Shown here: one piece after another, positions 58,727 through 64,000 of the stretch
Layout of the letters: each line of letters starts with the position of its first letter
Position numbering within the stretch: the stretch's first letter is position 1
DNA from: Phymorhynchus buccinoides
Taxonomy: Eukaryota > Mollusca > Gastropoda > Neogastropoda > Raphitomidae
NCBI GenBank assembly: GCA_017654935.2
Contig: CM065711.1
Location: 30,861,618 to 30,925,617 of the forward strand
Length of the DNA stretch: 64,000 nucleotides
Direction of reading: 5' to 3'
Notes under the pieces: model-generated
Databases searched by the model: none
What the model was told of the DNA's origin: nothing
Seen by the model: the letters and a program-made list of their open reading frames with translations, nothing else
Program-made: the position numbers and the translations under genes

Positions 58727-59240
58727 TGCAGTCGTTAACAGTGTTTGTGTGTGTGTGTGTGTGTGATGCTTTGTTCAACTGATTGTATTTTGTATTGTGT
58801 TTTTTGGGTGGGGTGAGTGGTGGTGAGGTATCGGTGTGTTATGTTTAGTGCAGTGTGTGTTAACAGTTTGTTTACCTCTATGTGGTACGTGCGTAATGTG
58901 TGGGTGGGGTGTGTACAGGCAGCCTATTTGCATGTGCGTGAGCGATCACTGTTGTTGTTGAATTTTTAGTGCAGTCGTTAATTTTTTTGTTTAAGCTCTG
59001 AGCTCCACATTGGTAATAACTACAGGCAGGTGATCACTATTATTATTATTATCTTATCTTTAGTGCATTCGTATAACTTGTTCAATATTTACCATAATAT
59101 CTTCGCAATTGCAAGTAGATAGCATATTTTCAAATTTAATCCAGTCAGGTTGTTATAATTATACTTTGGGATCTTATCTTTAGTGCAGTCGTTAACAGTT
59201 TGTTTACCTCTGATGGTAATAACTACAGGCAAATGATCAC
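58630..59240. repeat. Decayed tandem repeat seeded by LINE endonuclease sequence, with (GA)n
   Basis: TTTAGTGCAGTCGTTAAC and GGTAATAACTACAGGCA, which adjoin in the endonuclease coding region at 59177-59233, recur near 58635, 58725, 58845, 58965, 59010 and 59055 at roughly 110-130-base spacing. A GA tract (58656-58728) and GT/ATT tracts are interspersed. Confidence 0.6.
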
Positions 59241-59810
59241 TACCAAGAGGATCTTTAAAAGTAGACAATTCACAGCTTGGAGCAATGGCAGGGGATATAA
59301 GAGTTAAGTCAATTGCTGTTGCTCGATGGTGTGAAACATCAGGAATTCTTGTAACACTGCCGTCGTTTAATAAACATAATGACGAGTCTACTATGTTTTC
59401 AACAAAACGATTATGCGTTACTAATTTGCACTCATTATCCCAGAATGGGGCATGTGAGTTAAAGTCACCTGCAATCAACCATTTATCATTTTGGTCCTGT
59501 AGAGTTCGTATCCATTCTGTATTTTGATTGTCAGGACCCTTTGGTAAATACAATGACATTATATTTAATGTTAAGGAATCGTGTAATTTTACTTTTGCTG
59601 CACATGCATTTATGCTTTTTATGTTTTTTGAGAAAGGTGGTTCCATTTCTAGATATTCTACTTTTTCTTGAATATATAAAGCTGTGCCTACCCTTCCCGT
59701 TTCATCGTTATTCTGGTATATAGGAGGGCAATACAAGTTTTGCAGTTTAGGAAGCTTTTGTTCATTTACGTTGAAAGATTGTAACACTAAAACTTGATAG
59801 GTGTGATTTG

Positions 59811-60087
59811 ATCAATACAATTATACTCTACAAAAAGAATACCAATAACTATGACATACAACTTAGCAGACAATAGCAAAGAAACAAAGCAAAACAAATA
59901 TATATATAACTATTACACTAATCGATAATTCGATGTTCTCAAGACAATATGTCAGAGTTGTGAAAAGTGGCACAAATTGTAACACAATCTGCAACGATCA
60001 AAATAATAATGCTGAAAAAAAAGCAAGTCTACAGATCATAATTATACAACTTGGTCTTTAACACAGCAAATCGATTATGGTCACCCA
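59811..60087. other. Unassigned spacer
   Basis: AT-rich, with no gene seen. Confidence 0.5.
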
Positions 60088-61075
60088 TCACCACTCCCTC
60101 AGAATGTTAAATCGATTCCACCACGGGCTGTGCAAGGTGGGGTCCAGAGGTCTAGGCGCGTGGTGGAGAGAGCATCTCCAAGATGAATGGTGACGCACAG
60201 CGTGCTGTCTCTGGGGCTTCTTGGGCTGGCTCCAGAACATCTGGTTCAGGTGTCTGCCGATGTTGCGGGCAATCACGCTGACTCCTGTCCACGTAGGGTG
60301 AATTCCATCATGTTGGGTCCCAGTATTCGTGTGGAGGTTGTCGTGACTCACGAGGCTCACGTTTGGTGTTTCAAAAAGCTCAGACGTGGTGGTGGCATTG
60401 AACAGATTTTTCTTCATTTCTAGTTCTTCATTTTCAACAGGGGCAATTTTGCTGATGATGATGTTCGTTTGTGGATTATCTTTTGCTATGTTTCTGATTG
60501 TTTCTGTGAACGTTTTGCTGCTGTTAACTACATCGCTGCTCTTGATTTCATTGACTCCACAGTGGACCAGGATAGCTTCAAAAGGCTCTTCTGTGGAGGA
60601 TGTTGCTGCTTTGACAGTCGTTGCAATATCTTTCGTTCTGAACGCTTTCCGAGTACTCCGTTTGAAAGCCATAGGAAAGCTCCAGCCTTCTTCCATTCAC
60701 TCTTTTTAGTATTGAGTCTTCTACTACCAGAACCTTTGGTAAGTCTTGAACATTACTAGCATCATGTTCTTTTTTTCCTGTGGTGGCACCCTTCATTCTG
60801 GAATTGGAGCTCATGACGTCATTTCTCTTCTTCACGTCACTCCTTGACGATTCTTCTTCAGGGTTAGTTCTTTTTTTTAGTTTTTTCTTTACCCTTGGCG
60901 TTTTCTTTCAGTTTTTCTTTAGTCAGAGCCGCTAAGGGTTCTTCTAGGGACGATGCCGCCACCACTGCATATACGTTTGTTACACCTGGCATTGACCTGG
61001 TCCAAAGAACGGGATTCTAGCTTTGTGTTTTTGGTTTCGATGGCCAAACTGGATCTTTTAACAGGATCATTTTGA
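60088..61075 (-). pseudogene. LINE ORF1 with SGNH/GDSL-type esterase domain, broken
   Basis: Two overlapping minus-strand frames (60578-60835, then 60088-60696) join by a one-base shift near 60640. Block I reads VLVVEDSILKRV (GDS has become EDS), block III GVNEI (usually GxND), and block V DGIHPT (DxxH intact), the order expected of an SGNH hydrolase. Upstream, 60840-61075 is Lys/Arg/Ser-rich in broken frames. CR1- and L2-type LINEs carry such an esterase in ORF1. It lies upstream of the RNase H LINE on the same strand, but that LINE is 5'-truncated and of another group, so the two are probably unrelated. Confidence 0.65.
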
Positions 61076-61100
61076 TTCGCCACCGTTTGCTCTAACACAG

Positions 61101-61103
<3 letters not shown>

Positions 61104-61196
<93 letters not shown>

Positions 61197-61230
61197 TCCA
61201 TATATCTCTGTCTGTGTGATATGCGTGTGC

Positions 61231-61311
<81 letters not shown>
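61104..61311. repeat. Compound (GT)n and (GA)n microsatellite
   Basis: GT tract 61104-61197 and GA tract 61233-61311. Confidence 0.95.
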
Positions 61312-61312
<1 letters not shown>

Positions 61313-61440
61313 CAAGACTCAAAAGACTCAAAACTTTTAATTGCAAAGGCCACCGACCTATCTGCAAGAGATAGAGAGAACACTGAACACTGAACACTGA
61401 AATGGTTTAATGAGTAGGCCATTGGCCCATGTCATTTTGA
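61309..61440 (-). mobile_element. LINE-type 3' tail with GAGTC repeats
   Basis: On the minus strand, a TTAAAAGTTTTGAGTC end followed by repeated TTTGAGTC/TTGAGTC, the form of a LINE 3' end with a short terminal repeat, leading into the GA tract. Three ACACTGA repeats lie at 61380-61402. Confidence 0.4.
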
Positions 61441-61470
61441 GTGTTTGCAAAAGTATAACAAAGTAGCAGT

Positions 61471-61493
61471 ATTAGAGAGAGAGAGAGAGAGAG

Positions 61494-61556
<63 letters not shown>
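61471..61556. repeat. (GA)n microsatellite
   Basis: Interrupted GA tract. Confidence 0.95.
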
Positions 61557-61558
<2 letters not shown>

Positions 61559-61739
61559 AGAGGGAGGGAACGGGAAGGGACCCAAAATATGTAAAAGCTT
61601 GGGGTGATTTGGAGAGAGTGGGGGTTTTGGGGTAGGGTGGGGGTGAATAAATGAATGCGAGTATAGAAATGGTGGGAAAGAGGGCAGTTCTTAACGTTTT
61701 GATAATCGCTTGTATCGACCCTAACTATGTCCAACTTTT

Positions 61740-61902
61740 TGCGAAGCATGATTTGCTACCCATTGTTCCTTAGCTTTGTGTCCATTTTTAATGCATGCAA
61801 ATGTGTTTCCTTGCTTGTATTGTGCTTGTACGAGACCACACTGTAATGTCACCTAACGTGATAATAAAGTATTTTTGACTTTGACTTTGTCTTTGACACA
61901 GA

Positions 61903-61998
<96 letters not shown>
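61740..61998 (+). mobile_element. LINE-type 3' tail and (CA)n tract
   Basis: GATAATAAAGTATTTTTGAC followed by TTTGACTTTG repeats (61860-61895) looks like a LINE 3' end with a short terminal repeat; a pure CA tract follows (61905-61998). Confidence 0.45.
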
Positions 61999-62000
<2 letters not shown>

Positions 62001-62034
62001 ACAGCCCCCCCCCCCCCCCACACACACATTTCAG

Positions 62035-62445
62035 CCAGAAGCAGACTCCTGGATGGCCCCCAAACGCCTAACTGCCCTCTTCTCGAATACCTCCTGAAGG
62101 CTGGCAACAGGAGCGCTGATCAACCTGCCAGCTGTCTTGGCGATCTTCGACAGCCTGGCCTGGTCGTGCTCCTTGAGGCTGCCGAAGTGGCTGAGAAGGT
62201 TGAAGGTTGAAGGTTAGGACTGACTCCACTGTAGCTCCGTAAAACAGACCCAGATGTCTCTGGCACACCCCAAACTTATTCAGCTTCCTCAGGAGGAAGA
62301 GGCGCTGGTTGCCCTTCTTGAGGAGGGCCTGGGAGTTGGCGGACCAGTCCAGCTTGCTGTGGATGATGGATCGCAGGTACTTGTACTGGTCCACCATCTC
62401 CACCTCCTCTCCCTTGTAACTCACTTCTTGCTGGCTGTCCATCAA
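62035..62445 (-). mobile_element. CR1/Rex1-like LINE, part downstream of RT
   Basis: Minus-strand frame reads YKGEEVEMVDQYKYL, SIIHSKLDWSANSQALLKKG, RLFLLRKLNKFGV, FYGATVESVLTF, then shifts frame toward 62068. This is the region just after the RT active site in Rex1/CR1-type LINEs. Continues from 63530-63720. Confidence 0.75.
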
Positions 62446-62920
62446 CTCTCATCTCTAAGCTCCAACGGGTCCAGAATAATGCTGCTCGTCTCATTTCTCG
62501 CTCCCCTAGGTACGATCATATTACTCTGGTTCTTCGTTCTCTACATTGGCTCCCAGTTCAATCACGTATTGACTACAAAATTCTCCTCATTGCCTTCCAG
62601 TCACTGAATGATCAAGCTCCATTATATCTCTCTGATCTCCTTCATCTCTATGTCCCAGCCCGCCAACTACGTTCGTCTTCTGATTCTCGTCTCCTTTCCC
62701 CTCCCTCCATCCGTCTCAAATCTGCTGGCCAACGTTCTTTTTCCTGTCAAGCACCAACTCTTTGGAATTCTCTGCCTTCTCCTCTCCGACACTCCAACTC
62801 AGTCTCCTCATTCAAAACCTCTCTTAAAACCCATCCTTTTCCTGCTGCACCCTGAATATTTTATCAGTTGTCTATCTTGTGTGCACGTGAGGGAAGATTG
62901 AATAAGAGGTTTGTGCTGTG

Positions 62921-63012
<92 letters not shown>

Positions 63013-63297
63013 GTGTGTGTGTGTGTTGTGTGTGTGTGAGCATGCATGTGTGCATACATGTGTGCTTGTGTGTGTTTTGGTTTTGTGGGTTGTGTGTGCA
63101 CGCATGTGTGTGTGTCTCTGTGTGTGCGCGTGTGTGTGTGTGTGTGTGTCTGTCTGCGTGCGTACGTTGTGTGTGAGGGTGTGTCTGTATGTGTTGGTGT
63201 ATGTGATCAGTCCGTGTGGCTCAGTTGATGTGTGCTTACTGAATGGGGGATGAACGAGTCGGTGTTTTTCAATGTGTGTGTGTGTGTATATGTGTGT

Positions 63298-63378
<81 letters not shown>

Positions 63379-63500
63379 TTTGTATGTATGCGTTGTTGCT
63401 GTTGGTGTCATTCTTGAATGCTGTTTTTGTTGTCTATTTGTTGATGAAAAATTGATTGTAAAGCGCTTTGGGCTCATCTGAGGTAAAGCGCTATATAAAT

Positions 63501-63535
<35 letters not shown>
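62446..63535 (+). mobile_element. L2-like LINE 3' end with microsatellite-rich 3' UTR
   Basis: Plus strand 62446-62860 translates (one frame, with a shift) as QNNAARLISRSPRYDHITLV, LRSLHWLPV, IDYKILLIAFQSLND, YVPARQLRSSSDSRLL, FSCQAPTLWNSLPSPLR, FKTSLKTHPF: the conserved end of L2-type proteins. After GT (62925-63040, 63100-63150) and GA (63298-63376) tracts it closes with GTAAAGCGCTTTGGGCTCAT, GCGCTATATAAATGTATTATT and an ATT repeat. Confidence 0.75.
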
Positions 63536-63720
63536 GATGACCAGTGGAGTCGGCTTTAGTGGTTTCCTGCGGAAGTCGACAACCATCTCCTTGGTCTTGG
63601 CCACGTTCAGGAGAAGATGGTTGTCATCACTCCAGCCACCGGCGCCCCTGTAGGAGTTTTCGCTGGTTGTGAAGAGGCCGGTCAGGGAGGTGTTGTCCCT
63701 GACCGAGATAATTACCTATC
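63530..63720 (-). mobile_element. CR1/Rex1-like LINE, RT active-site region
   Basis: Minus-strand translation from about 63715 reads VRDNTSLTGLFTTSENSYR, WSDDNHLLLNVAKTKEMVVD, FRRKPLKPTPLVI, the stretch around and after the YADD box (here RDNTSL) of Rex1-like elements. It runs on at 62445, with the L2-like piece inserted between. Confidence 0.75.
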
Positions 63721-64000
63721 CTTTTGAAGGAAAACTTAAAAGCATAAAACATAAAACCTGGTGAGTTAATATTATGCCCATGAGCGAATACAATTGCAAA
63801 ACAACTGAAACAAAGGAGCGTTTGATCTACTTGGTACATTCGTTTGCGTCACTTTCACTTATTTCCATTCACGGAATTGTTTTTTGTCTGAAATTCGCAG
63901 GAAAATTGAAGGATGCTATACTTACTCTTCATTGTCAATATAAAACCAATTGGCCAACACTTGGCCGAAATTGTTAAATTTGGCCCATTTTTAATCTTGA
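63721..64000. other. No recognisable feature
   Basis: AT-rich DNA, no gene seen. Confidence 0.5.

Larger units (their letters stand above)
55155..59810 (-). mobile_element. RNase H-containing LINE (I/Jockey group), degraded and interrupted
   Basis: Minus strand, from 59810: 5'-truncated endonuclease (LVLQSFN with Ser where Glu is expected, LIAGDFNSHAPFW, LGSDHLPVV; 59089-59787), then after an insertion a spacer region (57950-58270 and 57607-57936, with SVGPDPISNEMIKHLP), RT (57590 downward: IPKEGKAKSDTNNYRPIAL, QAGFRKGRSTVDHL, FFDIRKAYDQVW, GIPQGAVIAPILFN, YADD), RNase H (YTDGS, FTAEL, CVDSKSV, VPSHCGLSANERVDRLA), and after a frame change the CICGHH...FLCEQM end (55288-55659). A 636-codon open stretch covers RT and RNase H. 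Four or more frame changes and a foreign insertion show it is dead, but the RT active site is intact. Confidence 0.85.

Noticed and set aside
55155..60835. Treating the esterase ORF1 and the minus-strand LINE as one element
   Set aside because: The LINE is 5'-truncated within its endonuclease near 59810 and belongs to the RNase H-bearing group, whose ORF1 is Gag-like; esterase ORF1 is typical of CR1/L2 elements.

Overview
The window looks like repeat-rich genomic DNA from a mollusc, most likely a marine gastropod. The case rests on two large receptors of the GRL101 type (CUB, LDL-receptor class A, C-type-lectin-like and leucine-rich-repeat ectodomain on a class A 7TM core), a family first described in the snail Lymnaea. 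Long CA/GA/ATT microsatellites, many LINE clades, a Penelope-like element and the absence of bacterial gene organisation fit this. The species cannot be named from the sequence. No rRNA, functional tRNA or CRISPR was seen. Two runs of exactly 500 N (12809-13308, 51001-51500) are scaffolding gaps.

Layout. Block A (1-12808) holds receptor 1 (cut by the left edge), receptor 2 (intact, 1147 codons), a dead LINE whose zinc-finger end has become an 84-bp tandem repeat, a Penelope-like fragment, a minisatellite, and a transposon with a Myb/SANT-like ORF that runs into the first gap. Block B (32693-48825) repeats this order about 34.1 kb downstream, with a complete-looking receptor 1 exon and a frameshifted receptor 2. 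Block C (51501-55153) repeats only the Penelope fragment onward and lacks the Myb-containing transposon. Between A and B lie a LINE with two open ORFs (14738-20496), about 5 kb of non-coding DNA arranged as two diverged copies that share a covarying hairpin, a run of LINE fragments, one carrying a TTAA-flanked MITE, and a degraded LINE abutting receptor 1. To the right of C are an RNase H-containing LINE on the minus strand (55155-59810), an esterase-type LINE ORF1 relic (60088-61075), and nested LINE pieces among microsatellites.

How the genes relate. The only likely host genes are the receptors. Receptor 2 keeps the canonical class A signalling residues (D2.50, DRF, NPxxY). Receptor 1, in both copies, has lost D2.50 and the DRY/DRF arginine but keeps NPxxY, so it may be a non-canonical or co-receptor partner of its neighbour; that is inference. 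Everything else is mobile DNA or its remains. Blocks A and B could be a true recent tandem duplication or two haplotypes placed in series by the assembler; the sequence alone does not settle this.
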